A stretch of 64,000 nucleotides of DNA from Novilysobacter selenitireducens (GCF_020026895.1 NZ_JAINZW010000002.1:186001-250000), one strand, 5' to 3'. Positions 9,209 to 18,482 are shown, counted from the stretch's first letter. The notes: generated from the letters alone by a model not told the origin. Program-made: numbers and translations.

Positions 9209-10819
9209 CTACATCCGGAACACGCCGAAGCGCGTGCGGTCCTCGATCGGCGCGTTGAGCGACGCCGACAGCCCCAGGCCCAACACGCGCCGGGTATCGG
9301 CCGGGTCGATGATGCCGTCGTCCCACAGGCGGGCGGTGGCGTACCACGGGCTGCCCTGCGACTCGTACTGGTCGCGGATCGGCGACTTGAACGCCTCCTC
9401 CTCGTCCGTGCTCCACTCCCCGCCGCGCGCCTCGATGCCGTCGCGGCGGACCGTCGCCAGCACGCTGGCCGCCTGCTCGCCACCCATGACGCTGATGCGC
9501 GCATTGGGCCACATCCACAGGAAGCGCGCACCGTAAGAGCGGCCGCACATCGCGTAGTTGCCGGCGCCGAAGCTGCCACCGATCACCACGGTGAACTTGG
9601 GCACGTGCGAGCACGCCACCGCCGTCACCATCTTCGCCCCGTCCTTGGCGATGCCGGCCTGCTCGTACTTCTTGCCGACCATGAAGCCGGTGATGTTCTG
9701 CAGGAACACCAGCGGGATCCCGCGCTGGTTGCACAGCTCGATGAAGTGCGCGCCCTTGAGCGCGCTCTCGGCGAACAGGATGCCGTTGTTGGCAACGATG
9801 CCCACCGGGTACCCGTGCAGGTGCGCGAAGCCGGTGACCAGCGTCTTGCCGTAGCGCGCCTTGAACTCCTGGAAGTCGCTGCCGTCGACGATGCGGGCGA
9901 TGACCTCGCGGATGTCGAACGGGCGGCGGGTGTCCCTGGGCACGATGCCGTACAGCTCCTCGGCCGCGAACAGCGGCTCGCGCACCGGCTGCACGGCCAC
10001 CGGCAGCGTCTTGCGGCGGTTGAACGTGCCGACGATGTCGCGCGCGATCTGCAACGCGTGGCGGTCGTCCTCGGCGAAGTGGTCGGCGACGCCGGAGATC
10101 GAAGTGTGCACGTCGGCACCGCCCAGGGTCTCGGCATCGACGACTTCGCCGGTGGCGGCCTTCACCAGCGGCGGGCCACCCAGGAAGATCGTCCCCTGTT
10201 CCTTGACGATCACCGACTCGTCGCACATTGCCGGCACGTACGCGCCACCGGCAGTGCAACTGCCCATGACCACCGCGACCTGCGGGATGTTCTCGGCCGA
10301 CATCCGCGCCTGGTTGTAGAAGATGCGGCCGAAGTGCTCCTTGTCGGGAAACACCTCGTCCTGCAACGGCAGGAACGCGCCGCCGGAGTCGACCAGGTAC
10401 ACGCAGGGCAGGTGGTTCTCGCGGGCGATCTCCTGCGCGCGCAGGTGCTTCTTGACCGTCATCGGGAAGTACGTGCCGCCCTTGACCGTGGCGTCGTTGG
10501 CGACAACGACGACCTCCTGGCCCATCACCCGGCCGATGCCGCAGACCATGCCGGCCGCGGGCGCGGCGTCGTCGTACATGCCTTCGGCGGCCAGCGGCGC
10601 GATCTCCAGGAACGGCGAGCCGGGGTCGAGCAGGGCGGTGATGCGGTCGCGGGCGAGCAGCTTGCCGCGCTCGGTGTGCTTGGTGCGCGCCTTGTCGCCG
10701 CCGCCCTCGGCCGCGCGTGCCAGCCGGGCGTCGAGTTCTTCCACCAGCGCGCGGTGGTAGGCCGCGTTGTCCTGGAAGTCCTGGGAGCGGGGGTCGAGTG
10801 CGGAGCTCAATGCGGGCAT
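9209..10819 (-). CDS. liuB: Methylcrotonyl-CoA carboxylase, carboxyltransferase beta subunit
   Basis: Transfers CO2 from LiuD-biotin to 3-methylcrotonyl-CoA. The 536-residue length is typical. It has the acyl-CoA carboxyltransferase motifs [13 protein letters not shown] and [11 protein letters not shown], and the C-terminal glycine-rich [17 protein letters not shown]. The ATG at 10819 starts the conserved [15 protein letters not shown] region; the frame continues to 10909 without a recognisable sequence. It stands alone on the minus strand between the bactofilin and a lipoprotein gene, detached from liuCDE. Confidence 0.95.
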   Translation of the reverse strand: MPALSSALDPRSQDFQDNAAYHRALVEELDARLARAAEGGGDKARTKHTERGKLLARDRITALLDPGSPFLEIAPLAAEGMYDDAAPAAGMVCGIGRVMGQEVVVVANDATVKGGTYFPMTVKKHLRAQEIARENHLPCVYLVDSGGAFLPLQDEVFPDKEHFGRIFYNQARMSAENIPQVAVVMGSCTAGGAYVPAMCDESVIVKEQGTIFLGGPPLVKAATGEVVDAETLGGADVHTSISGVADHFAEDDRHALQIARDIVGTFNRRKTLPVAVQPVREPLFAAEELYGIVPRDTRRPFDIREVIARIVDGSDFQEFKARYGKTLVTGFAHLHGYPVGIVANNGILFAESALKGAHFIELCNQRGIPLVFLQNITGFMVGKKYEQAGIAKDGAKMVTAVACSHVPKFTVVIGGSFGAGNYAMCGRSYGARFLWMWPNARISVMGGEQAASVLATVRRDGIEARGGEWSTDEEEAFKSPIRDQYESQGSPWYATARLWDDGIIDPADTRRVLGLGLSASLNAPIEDRTRFGVFRM

Positions 10820-10907
10820 GCGTCGGCCGGGCGTGGTGAAAGCGGGACAGGATACCGGGCGGGCGTCGCGGTCGCCGCCCCCGCGGCCTGACGCAACGGC
10901 GCCGCGC

Positions 10908-10937
10908 AAAAAAAAAAGGACCCGCCGAAGCGGGTCC
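10908..10937 (-). terminator. Rho-independent terminator of the first Ala-rich lipoprotein gene
   Basis: A perfect 8-bp stem GGACCCGC/GCGGGTCC with a CGAA loop (10918-10937) is followed, in the minus direction, by ten T residues (A10 at 10908-10917 on the plus strand). It is 30 bp beyond the lipoprotein stop. It also lies upstream of liuB, insulating it. Confidence 0.93.
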
Positions 10938-10966
10938 TCTCATTACAGCCGGATGATCGGAATCGA

Positions 10967-11323
10967 TCAGTCCTGGACTTCGGCATTGGCCTCGGCGTTG
11001 GCTTCGGCCTGCTCTTCCTGCATTTCGGCCGAGACGTTGGCGGCGCCATCGGCGATTGCGCCGGCGGCATTGGCCTTGCCTTCCTCGTAGGCCTGCTGGA
11101 CCGGGTCGGCAGCAGCGTCGACGGCGGCAGCCGTGGCGCCAGCGGCGGCGGCGGTGCCGGCAACGGCGGCTTCGCCGGCCGAAGCGGCGGCGTCACCAGC
11201 GGCGTCGGCTGCAACCTCGGCCTGCACGGCGGCCTCGTCGGCCTCCTGCTCGGCGGTCGGGGAGCTGCAGGCGGCGAGGGCGAAAGCGCTGGCGGCCAGC
11301 AGGATCGAAAGCTTGGTATTCAT
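10967..11323 (-). CDS. Ala-rich small lipoprotein (paralogue A)
   Basis: 118 residues, with a lipoprotein signal peptide (hydrophobic ILLAASAFALAAC, lipobox LAAC, lipidated Cys at about 19). The remainder is almost entirely Ala/Glu/Asp (low complexity, probably helical or disordered). It is a paralogue of the lipoprotein at 11518-11886, with the same architecture. Monocistronic: own terminator downstream. Function unknown; an envelope-anchored spacer or Lpp-like helical protein is a guess only. Confidence 0.8.
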   Translation of the reverse strand: MNTKLSILLAASAFALAACSSPTAEQEADEAAVQAEVAADAAGDAAASAGEAAVAGTAAAAGATAAAVDAAADPVQQAYEEGKANAAGAIADGAANVSAEMQEEQAEANAEANAEVQD

Positions 11324-11460
11324 TGGATGCTCCTTGTGTGTCGGCAGTGAAAGCGTCGTGCCGGAACGCTGCCGGCGGGCGCACTATCCGTAGGGGTGCG
11401 GAAACAGGATGTGAAGACGTGAAGGGAAGCGTTTAGCAATCGAGATCCGATGCAACCGCC

Positions 11461-11495
11461 ACCAATAAAAATGCCGCCCCGAAGGGCGGCATTTT
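11461..11495 (-). terminator. Rho-independent terminator of the second Ala-rich lipoprotein gene
   Basis: A 12-bp stem AAAATGCCGCCC/GGGCGGCATTTT (11468-11479 and 11484-11495) with a CGAA tetraloop is followed on the minus strand by TTTTATTGG. It ends the transcript of the 11518-11886 gene, 22 bp past its stop. Confidence 0.9.
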
Positions 11496-11517
11496 CGAAA
11501 CCAGTTACAACCAACGA

Positions 11518-11886
11518 TTAGTTGGTGGCGTCCGGGTCCATGTCGGAATCGGTGTCGGCACCGACCGAATCAGCCGAATTCTCGGCAGCCTGCGCAGCCT
11601 GCTCGGCAGCGTCAGCAGCGTCCGCAGCGGCGTCAGCAGCGTCGGCGTTGTCTTCCATGTCGCCAGCCGAAGCGTCGGCAGCGGCGGTGGCAGCAGCGTC
11701 GGCGGCGGCAGCGGCGGCGTCAGCAGCCGACTGGGCCGAATCGGTACCGGCAACAGCGGCGTCGGCCTGGGCCTCGGCAGCAGCGTCGGCGGCTTCAGCG
11801 GCCGAGTCCTGGGCGCGGTCGGCGTTCGAGCAAGCAGCCAGGGCGAAGCCCATGGCCAGGGCAAGCAGGGTCTTGTTGATGGACAT
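11518..11886 (-). CDS. Ala-rich small lipoprotein (paralogue B)
   Basis: 122 residues: signal peptide with lipobox LAAC (Cys at about 19), then a mature part that is overwhelmingly Ala with regularly spaced Asp/Glu (AADAAA-type steps), consistent with a long helix or coiled coil. Paralogue of the neighbouring lipoprotein. It has its own terminator and about 145 bp of AT-richer upstream sequence containing TTGACA on the minus strand (11968-11963), but no convincing -10. No known domain. Confidence 0.8.
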   Translation of the reverse strand: MSINKTLLALAMGFALAACSNADRAQDSAAEAADAAAEAQADAAVAGTDSAQSAADAAAAAADAAATAAADASAGDMEDNADAADAAADAADAAEQAAQAAENSADSVGADTDSDMDPDATN

Positions 11887-12031
11887 GATGCAGTTTCCTC
11901 GTCGTATAAGTTTGGCAACGCGCAGTTGCGCGCCGGTAACATGATGACAAGCCGTTTTCGGCTGTCAAGCGGGAACGCGTGGTTTTTTTGTTAGCCGATC
12001 GTTAACCCGCTCAGGCATTTAGCGGAGGGTG

Positions 12032-13207
12032 TTACAGCAGCTCCACAGCCACGGCCGTCGCCTCGCCGCCGCCGATGCACAGGGTGGCCACGCCGCGCTT
12101 CCCGCCGCGCTTGGCCAGGGCGTTCAAGAGGGTCACGACCAGTCGCGCACCGCTCGCCCCGATGGGGTGGCCCAGCGCAACGGCGCCACCGTGCACGTTG
12201 ACCTTTTCGTGGGGGATGCCCAGGTCCTTGATCGGCGCCATGGCTACGCAGGAGAACGCCTCGTTGATCTCGAACAGGTCGACGTCCTCCACCTTCCAGC
12301 CGGCCTTGTCGAGCACGTTGGACAGCGCCTTGACCGGGGCGGTGGTGAACCACTCCGGTGCCTGGGCATGGCCGGCGTGGGCGACGATGCGCGCCAGCGG
12401 CTTCAGCCCACGCTTGGCGGCTTCCTCGCTGCTCATCAGCACGGTGGCGGCGGCGCCATCGGAAATCTTGGAGGACGATGCGGCGGTCAGCACGCCCTCC
12501 TTGCCGAAGGCCGCGCGCAGGCCGGGGATCTTCGAGGTGTCGATCTTGCCCGGCTCCTCGTCGGTGTCGACCACGACCTCGCCCTTGCGGGTCTTGACCG
12601 TGACCGGGACGATCTCGTCGGCAAACGTGCCGTTGGACACGGCCTTCTTGGCGCGGTTGACGCTCTCTTCGGAGAACGCGTCCAGCGCGGCGCGGTCGAA
12701 CTTGTAGCTGTCGCACGCCATGTCGCCGAACACGCCCATGGCCTTGCCGTCGTACGGGTTGGTCAGGCCGTCGAACGCCATGTGGTCGAGGAACTCGGCG
12801 CTGCCGTAGCGGATGCCGGTGCGCGAGCCGTTGAGCAGGTGCGGGGCGTTGGTCATCGACTCCATGCCGCCGGCCACCACCACGGTGGACGAACCGGCCT
12901 TGATGGCGTCGTGCGCCAACATGATGGCCTTCATGCCCGAGCCGCACACCTTGTTGATGGTGGTGCAGGCGGTCGAGTCGGGCAGGCCGGCGCCGAGCGC
13001 GGCCTGGCGGGCGGGCGCCTGGCCCAGGCCGGCCGGCAGCACGCAGCCCATGATCACTTCGTCGACCTGGTCGGGTGCGACGCCGGCGTGCTCGAGCGCA
13101 CCAGTGATGGCCGCAGTACCCAGCACCGGGGTGGCGACGCCGGTGAACTGGCCGAGGAAGGAACCGATGGCGGTGCGCTTGGCACCGACAATGACGACGT
13201 CGCTCAT
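12032..13207 (-). CDS. Acetyl-CoA C-acetyltransferase (thiolase)
   Basis: 391-residue thiolase II that interconverts acetoacetyl-CoA and two acetyl-CoA. Catalytic residues are in place: nucleophile Cys88 in NKVCGSGMKA, His347 in ALGHPIGASGAR and Cys377 in LCIGGGEA. In this context it probably finishes leucine breakdown by cleaving acetoacetyl-CoA formed from the acetoacetate released by LiuE. A CoA-transferase or synthetase for acetoacetate is not in the window. Orthologues are called atoB or phaA; no polyhydroxyalkanoate gene is nearby. Confidence 0.93.
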   Translation of the reverse strand: MSDVVIVGAKRTAIGSFLGQFTGVATPVLGTAAITGALEHAGVAPDQVDEVIMGCVLPAGLGQAPARQAALGAGLPDSTACTTINKVCGSGMKAIMLAHDAIKAGSSTVVVAGGMESMTNAPHLLNGSRTGIRYGSAEFLDHMAFDGLTNPYDGKAMGVFGDMACDSYKFDRAALDAFSEESVNRAKKAVSNGTFADEIVPVTVKTRKGEVVVDTDEEPGKIDTSKIPGLRAAFGKEGVLTAASSSKISDGAAATVLMSSEEAAKRGLKPLARIVAHAGHAQAPEWFTTAPVKALSNVLDKAGWKVEDVDLFEINEAFSCVAMAPIKDLGIPHEKVNVHGGAVALGHPIGASGARLVVTLLNALAKRGGKRGVATLCIGGGEATAVAVELL

Positions 13208-13300
13208 GGGGGACTCCTGGGTTGCGGGTCGGTCGCGGGGACCGGAACCCGTCGATTATGCGACCGCGTGCTGCACTGCCGCAAACGGCGGGAGGCGGCC

Positions 13301-13897
13301 TCAGTCGGACGCCGACGCGGGCAGGCGGTAGAGCACGCGGCCCTTGTCGCGGGGCAGGGGCGCGGTGAACCCGACCCGCTCGTACAGCGTCGGCACGCCG
13401 GTCCAGACGAACGCGCCGGCCTGGCGCTGGCCCGGTTGCACGACCTGCGGATAGGCCTCGATCTCACTGGCGCCGCGTTCGAACGCCAGCGTGACCGCCG
13501 CGTCCACCAGCGCGGTGGCAACGCCCCGGCCACGCTCGCGCGCCGGGACGTACAGGCAGTTGATCGACCAGGTCGTGTCCGACCACGGGCGGGCGAGGGC
13601 CTTGCTGCGCTCCAGCCGCGGGAAGTCCGCGCGCGGCCCGACCGCGCACCAGCCCACGGGCCGGTCGCCGTCGAACGCCAGCACCCCGGACGCGCGGTCC
13701 GACTGCACCAGCGAACGGAACGCCTCGCGATTGGGCGACCCCTTGGCCGCGTCCCACGCCTTGCCGCCCATCGGCACGCGCCACCACATGCACCAGCACC
13801 CGCCGCAGGCACCGTTGGCGCCGAACAGCGCCTCGATGACCGGCCAGTCGTCGCGGGTCAGCGGGCGGGTGGTGAAGGGTTCGCCGGGCATCGCCAA
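13301..13897 (-). CDS. GNAT-family N-acetyltransferase
   Basis: 198 residues with a Gcn5-type acetyltransferase fold: the acetyl-CoA loop reads VPARERGRGVATALVDAAVTLA (the R/Q-x-x-G-x-G/A motif), preceded by the beta-4 strand INCLYV. A Cys/Trp-rich N-terminal motif (ACGGCWCMWW) is characteristic of a subfamily whose substrate I do not know. Stands alone between the thiolase and a repeat array. Confidence 0.85.
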   Translation of the reverse strand: MAMPGEPFTTRPLTRDDWPVIEALFGANGACGGCWCMWWRVPMGGKAWDAAKGSPNREAFRSLVQSDRASGVLAFDGDRPVGWCAVGPRADFPRLERSKALARPWSDTTWSINCLYVPARERGRGVATALVDAAVTLAFERGASEIEAYPQVVQPGQRQAGAFVWTGVPTLYERVGFTAPLPRDKGRVLYRLPASASD

Positions 13898-13916
13898 AGC
13901 GTACGCCCGCCGCCCC

Positions 13917-14231
13917 TGTAGGAGCCGCTTCAGCCGCGATGGATGCCGCGAAGAAAGCCGGCTTCTGTAGGAGCGGCTTCAGCCGCGATGGATGCCGCGA
14001 AGAAAGCCGGCTCCTGTAGGGGCGGCTTCAGCCGCGATGGATGCCGCGAAGAAAGCCGGCTCCTCTGTAGGAGCGACGTGAGTCGCGACCGGCGCTCGCC
14101 TGGAGTTGCGTATCGCGACTTACGTCGCTCCTACAAGAGGAATGTCACCCCGGCGAGCGTTTCGCGGCTGAAGCCGCTCCTACAAAAGCGGCGGGTCAAG
14201 TGGGCCTTTCGCGGCTGAAGCCGCTCCTGCA
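13917..14231. repeat. REP-type palindromic repeat array
   Basis: Seven copies of a short hairpin-forming repeat fill the gap between the GNAT gene and liuA. Three 49-bp tandem units begin at 13917, 13966 and 14015 (core TGTAGGAGCGGC then TTCAGCCGCGA, followed by the fixed tail TGGATGCCGCGAAGAAAG). A variant core (TGTAGGAGCGACGTGAGTCG) starts at 14066 and faces an inverted copy ending at 14135, a REPIN-like pair. Two further inverted copies end at 14184 and 14231. Each core can fold on itself (GCGGCT/AGCCGC). Such repeats are mobilised in trans by RAYT transposases, one of which lies at 28.4 kb. Confidence 0.9.
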
Positions 14232-14266
14232 AGAGCCCGACGATCAGGACGGCAAAACCCGGACGA

Positions 14267-15424
14267 TCAGGCGCGGTCTTCGAACAGCTCGCGGCCGATC
14301 AGCATGCGGCGGATCTCATTCGTGCCGGCGCCGATGGCGTAGAGCTTGGCGTCGCGCAGGATGCGGCCGGCCGGGTACTCGTTGATGTAGCCGTTGCCGC
14401 CCAGCGTCTGGATCGCTTCCAGCCCGACCTGCACCGCGGCATCGGACGCGTGCAACAGGCAGGACGCGGCATCGACGCGGCTCTTGTGGCCGGCGTCATA
14501 GTCGCGGCCCACCTGGTAGGCGAATGCGCGGCTGGACTGCAGCGACGTGTACATGTCGGCGATCTTGGCCTGCATGATCCCGAAGGTGCCGATCGCCGCG
14601 TCGAACTGCTTGCGCTCGCGCACGTAGGGCAGGGCGATGTCCATCGCCGCCTGCATCAGGCCGAGCGGGCCGCCGGTCAGCACCAGGCGCTCGGTGTTGA
14701 GGCCGCTCATCAGCACCTTTACGCCGCCGTTGACCTCGCCCAGCACGTTCTCGGCCGGGATCTCGCAGTCCTCGAACACCAGCTCGCAGGTGTTGGAACC
14801 GCGCATGCCCAGCTTGTCGAGCTTCTGCGCGGTGGAGAACCCCTTCATGCCGCGCTCGACGATGAAGGCGGTCATGCACTTGCTGCCCGCGTCCTTGCCT
14901 GCGGTGCGCATGTAGACGATCAGCACGTCGGCCTCGGGGCCGTTGGTGATCCACATCTTGTTGCCGTTGGCGACCCACACGTCGCCCTTCTTTTCGGCGC
15001 GGCAGCTCATCGAGCCCACCACGTCCGAGCCGGCGCCCGGCTCGCTCATCGCCAGCGCGCCCTTCCATTCGCCGGTGCAGAGTTTCGGCAGGTACTTCCC
15101 GCGCTGCGCGTCGTTGCCGTTGGCGTAGAGGTTGGATACGCACAGATTGGAATGCGCGCCGTAGCTCAGGCCGACCGAACCGGACGCGCGCGAGATCTCC
15201 TCCATCGCCACCAGGTGCGCCAGGAAGCCCATGTCGCTGCCGCCGTACTCGCCCGGCACCGTGAGGCCCAGCAGGCCCATCTCGCCCAGCTTGGGCCACA
15301 GGTCCTGCGGGAACGCGTTGTCGTGGTCGATCTGCTCGGCACGCGGCGCGATCTCGGCCTCGGCAAAGCGGCGCACGGCCTCGCGCAGTGCGTCGATTTC
15401 GTCACCAAGGGGGAAGGGGCGCAT
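14267..15424 (-). CDS. liuA: Isovaleryl-CoA dehydrogenase
   Basis: FAD-dependent acyl-CoA dehydrogenase of 385 residues that oxidises isovaleryl-CoA to 3-methylcrotonyl-CoA. It has the signatures [11 protein letters not shown] and, near the C-terminus, [22 protein letters not shown]. The catalytic base is Glu245 in [14 protein letters not shown], the position characteristic of isovaleryl-CoA dehydrogenases rather than of short-chain ACADs. The ATG at 15424 gives the family N-terminus; the open frame to 15490 is not conserved-looking. Upstream lies a palindromic element, downstream the REP array, so it is transcribed on its own. Confidence 0.95.
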   Translation of the reverse strand: MRPFPLGDEIDALREAVRRFAEAEIAPRAEQIDHDNAFPQDLWPKLGEMGLLGLTVPGEYGGSDMGFLAHLVAMEEISRASGSVGLSYGAHSNLCVSNLYANGNDAQRGKYLPKLCTGEWKGALAMSEPGAGSDVVGSMSCRAEKKGDVWVANGNKMWITNGPEADVLIVYMRTAGKDAGSKCMTAFIVERGMKGFSTAQKLDKLGMRGSNTCELVFEDCEIPAENVLGEVNGGVKVLMSGLNTERLVLTGGPLGLMQAAMDIALPYVRERKQFDAAIGTFGIMQAKIADMYTSLQSSRAFAYQVGRDYDAGHKSRVDAASCLLHASDAAVQVGLEAIQTLGGNGYINEYPAGRILRDAKLYAIGAGTNEIRRMLIGRELFEDRA

Positions 15425-15500
15425 GGGAACTCCTGTGGGATTGGGGCGTGGCCGGCGCGTGGTCCCGCGGACTCCGAGGCGGCCATTCAATTCTCAAGTC

Positions 15501-15649
15501 GTCATTCCCGCGAAGGCGGGAATCCATGGACTTTGCTTCTACAGACTTGTAACGGGATACGAGGCGCCAACTACCGAGGGCCGTTGGGACGTGGCCTTCC
15601 CATGGACTCTAATTCAACGTCCATGGATTCCCGCCTTCGCGGGAATGAC
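15501..15649. repeat. 149-bp element with perfect 31-bp terminal inverted repeats
   Basis: The left arm 15501-15531 (starting GTCATTCCCGCGAAGGCGGG) is the exact reverse complement of the right arm 15619-15649. Each arm contains its own small hairpin (CCCGCgaagGCGGG). The 87-bp centre has no ORF. This is a REPIN/MITE-like unit, 77 bp upstream of the liuA ATG, where it may affect liuA transcription. Confidence 0.88.
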
Positions 15650-15690
15650 GGCTGTTGATGCAGGGCGCCGTACTGACGTCCATTCTCGCA

Positions 15691-15719
15691 AACAACGACG
15701 GGGCACAAGGCCCCGTCGT
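15691..15719 (-). terminator. Probable terminator of leucine dehydrogenase gene
   Basis: A 9-bp perfect stem ACGACGGGG/CCCCGTCGT (15695-15703 and 15711-15719) with a 7-nt loop lies 22 bp past the leucine dehydrogenase stop on the minus strand, followed there by TGTTTG, a weak U-run. Confidence 0.75.
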
Positions 15720-15741
15720 CTTACAGCATCAACTCAACCGG

Positions 15742-16842
15742 TCAGTGCCCGCGGATGCGGCCCTGGAAACGCGGCTGTGCGCGGCCCAGCGGCAGCTTCA
15801 GCTTGCCGATCTTCTCGATGCGCTCTTCGGCCATGCGGTCGGCGGCGCGGTAGGTCGGGATGCCGTCGCGCTCGGCGATCTCGAAGATGCGGCCGAGGTT
15901 GTGGTAGATCGTCCGCATCATGCGCATGGCGCGCTCGCGGTTGTAGCCGTCGATCTCCAGCGAGACGTTCATGACGCCGCCGGCGTTCACCGCGTAGTCC
16001 GGGGCATACAGGATGCCGCGCTTCTGCACTTCGTCGCCGATGGCGTTGTTGGCCAGCTGGTTGTTGGCCGCGCCGCAGATGACCTTCGCCTTCAGGCGGG
16101 GCAGGGTCTGCTCGTTGACGGTGCCACCCAGCGCGCACGGCGAGTACACGTCGGCCGGGACGTCGTAGATGTCCTCCAGGCCCACGGCCTCGGCGCCGTA
16201 CTCGGACACGGCCTTGTCGACCAGGCCCTGGTTGATGTCGGTGACGAAGATCTTCGCGCCGCGCTCCTTGAGCAGCTTCACGAACTCCATGCCGACGTGG
16301 CCCAGGCCCTGCACGGCGTAGCTGTACTTGCCGACTTCCTCGTCGCCGAACTTCTTGTTGAGCGAGGCCATCAGGCCCTGCAGCGTGCCGTAGGCGGTGA
16401 ACGGCGACGGATCGCCCGAACCGCCGTGGACCTGGTGCACGCCGGTGACGTACTCGGTCTCGCGGTAGACGAACTCCATGTCGTTGACGTCGATGCCCAC
16501 GTCCTCGGCGGTGATGTAGCGCCCGCCCAGCGACTCCACGAACTGGCCGAACGCGCGGAACAGCGCCTCGGACTTGTCGGTTGCCGGGTCGCCGATGATC
16601 ACCGCCTTGCCGCCACCGATGTTCAGGCCGGCGACCGCGTTCTTGTAGGTCATGCCGCGGCTCAGGCGCAGCACGTCATTGAGCGCGTCGGCCTCGGTCT
16701 TGTACGGCCACATGCGCGTACCGCCCAGGGCCGGGCCCAGCACGGTGTTGTGGATCGCGATGATGGCCTTCAGGCCCGCGTCCTTGTTGTGGCAGAACAC
16801 GACCTGCTCGTGGCCGGTGGTGTCGAGGGTTTCGAAAATCAT
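15742..16842 (-). CDS. ldh: Leucine dehydrogenase (Glu/Leu/Phe/Val dehydrogenase family)
   Basis: NAD-dependent oxidative deaminase of branched-chain amino acids, 366 residues. The substrate site GGTRMWPY, Lys67 (MTYKNA) and catalytic Lys79 (GGGKAVIIGDP) are present; the Rossmann fingerprint is QGLGHVGMEF. With liuA-E in the same 15 kb it supplies the first step of leucine catabolism, producing 2-oxoisocaproate; the branched-chain 2-oxoacid dehydrogenase that links the two is not in the window. It can run in reverse to make precursors of iso-branched fatty acids. Confidence 0.93.
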   Translation of the reverse strand: MIFETLDTTGHEQVVFCHNKDAGLKAIIAIHNTVLGPALGGTRMWPYKTEADALNDVLRLSRGMTYKNAVAGLNIGGGKAVIIGDPATDKSEALFRAFGQFVESLGGRYITAEDVGIDVNDMEFVYRETEYVTGVHQVHGGSGDPSPFTAYGTLQGLMASLNKKFGDEEVGKYSYAVQGLGHVGMEFVKLLKERGAKIFVTDINQGLVDKAVSEYGAEAVGLEDIYDVPADVYSPCALGGTVNEQTLPRLKAKVICGAANNQLANNAIGDEVQKRGILYAPDYAVNAGGVMNVSLEIDGYNRERAMRMMRTIYHNLGRIFEIAERDGIPTYRAADRMAEERIEKIGKLKLPLGRAQPRFQGRIRGH

Positions 16843-17029
16843 CGGGTGCTCCGCGTCGGCGTAGGGAGTGCGCTTCGCGCTCTACGCCAACTGTGGTTGA
16901 TAAGTCGTTGATTCAGAATGAAATTTCCTGCGAGTTCGGCCGAAGCCGCCCGTCGCAGGCGCCGTAGTTTAAAGCAATCGGCCGATACGGCTGCGTATGC
17001 CCTTCACGCGGCTTGGCGTGACGCCGGTC

Positions 17030-18331
17030 TCAGAAGGACCGGTAGGCGTGCTCGCGCAGCCACAGCGTTGCCAGCCACTTCTCGCCGGCCTGCACCGGGC
17101 AGCCGGCGTGCAGCGAATCCGGGTCCGGCAGGCCGTCGGGCGTGTAGTTGTCGAACACCACCGCGCGCCCCGGCGCCGGCGCGATGCGCACGCCCGGCAC
17201 GGGGAACTCGGTTTCGCCGCCCTGTGCCACGGCGTTGAGGTAGACGCAGATGGTGCGCTTGCGGTTGCCGGCCGAAGGGCGGTCGGCCTGCACCACGCGG
17301 TCGGGCAGGTAGTCGCGGTGCGGGCGGTATTCCTGCCCCGGTTGGTAACGCAGCACGATCAGGTGCTCGGCCTGCGCCAGCTCGCTGCGCGCCGCACGCG
17401 CGATGCGCAGCTGCACCACCCGCAACGCGAGGTCCTCCAGCACCGGGTCGATCGGTGCATCGCTGCTGGTACGCAGCTGGCGCGCGTCGCTGCGCCCGGT
17501 CACCGGGTCGACCACCCGGGAGGCGCGCAGGTACGGCATCGCCGTGGCCACCATCAGCCGGCATTCGTCCGCCGACAGCAGGTGGTCGACCTGCATGACG
17601 CGCGGTTGCTGGCTGTGCATCGTCCACGGCGCGGGCTGCAGCGCTTCCTCGAATGCGAGCGTCCCGGGCGGTACCTCGCCCGATGCGCGCGGCGGCGACG
17701 GCGGGGGCAGGGGCGCGGTGATCTCCGGCAGCCGCGGCACGCCGTGTTTGGCCAGCTGCAGCCACAATTCGTTGGCGGCGTTGTGCTGTGCCTGGCAGCC
17801 TTCGCCGCGGTGCAGGCGCTCAGCCAGCAGCAGCGCCGCGATCGGGTCGCCGCGCCCCGCGCCGCGTTCCAGCAGGCGGATGCAGGTGGCCTGGTCCTCC
17901 TCGTTGCGCTTGCGCCCGAAGTGGATCGCCGCCGCGCGCAAGGCGGGCGGGTAGTCGTGCTGGACCGCGGTCAGCATGCGCTCGTTGATGCGGCCGTCGC
18001 GCGGCAACTGCAGGTTGCCCAGGCCGATCAGTGCAAGGTGATAGCCGGCGATCGGGCTGCCCAGGCCCTCGGCCCGCAGCAGCCATTCAACCGCCATCGA
18101 CGGGTCGGCATCGGTGCCGACGCCATGCAGCAGCATCCGGGCGTATTCGACCTGCGCATTCGCGTGTCCCGCGGCGCCGGCCAGGTGGTAATGGTGCGCG
18201 GCTTCCTCGACGCGGCCGCGGGCCACCAGCGCGGTGGCATAGCGGAACAGCGCATCGGGCACGCCGCTGGCGGCGTCGCTGCGCAGCTCGCCCAGCTCGG
18301 TGTCGTCGTCGTTGGCCGCGCCACGGGTCAT
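17030..18331 (-). CDS. Sel1-repeat/prolyl 4-hydroxylase-type 2-oxoglutarate dioxygenase
   Basis: 433 residues. Residues 20-190 contain Sel1/TPR-like repeats (for example AAHHYHLAGAAGHANAQVEYARML). The C-terminal 200 residues are a P4Hc-type Fe(II)/2-oxoglutarate oxygenase: metal ligands His338 and Asp340 (HRD), His408 (LHAG) and the 2OG-binding Lys418. No signal peptide, so it is probably cytosolic and may hydroxylate a protein substrate recruited by the repeats; the substrate is unknown. Stands alone between leucine dehydrogenase and a small secreted protein. Confidence 0.88.
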   Translation of the reverse strand: MTRGAANDDDTELGELRSDAASGVPDALFRYATALVARGRVEEAAHHYHLAGAAGHANAQVEYARMLLHGVGTDADPSMAVEWLLRAEGLGSPIAGYHLALIGLGNLQLPRDGRINERMLTAVQHDYPPALRAAAIHFGRKRNEEDQATCIRLLERGAGRGDPIAALLLAERLHRGEGCQAQHNAANELWLQLAKHGVPRLPEITAPLPPPSPPRASGEVPPGTLAFEEALQPAPWTMHSQQPRVMQVDHLLSADECRLMVATAMPYLRASRVVDPVTGRSDARQLRTSSDAPIDPVLEDLALRVVQLRIARAARSELAQAEHLIVLRYQPGQEYRPHRDYLPDRVVQADRPSAGNRKRTICVYLNAVAQGGETEFPVPGVRIAPAPGRAVVFDNYTPDGLPDPDSLHAGCPVQAGEKWLATLWLREHAYRSF

Positions 18332-18482
18332 CCGGCGCAGCGTACCCGACCGCGGCGGCCTCCCAACAGCCGCCGCCGCGGTCGTCCTCCTCCCACCACA
18401 AATGGCCCGGCCGGCCGGGGTCCCCCCACGGCACCCCGGCGCGGCCGGGCCTCACGCACGCAGTGTCCTGTCGTTCGGCGCC

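Noticed and set aside
11940-11968. Promoter for lipoprotein B (TTGACA on the minus strand at 11968-11963)
   Set aside because: No acceptable -10 hexamer at 16-18 bp spacing; recorded only as a possibility.
13917-14080. Tandem 49-bp repeats as a CRISPR array
   Set aside because: There are no unique spacers (units are contiguous and nearly identical), and no cas genes.
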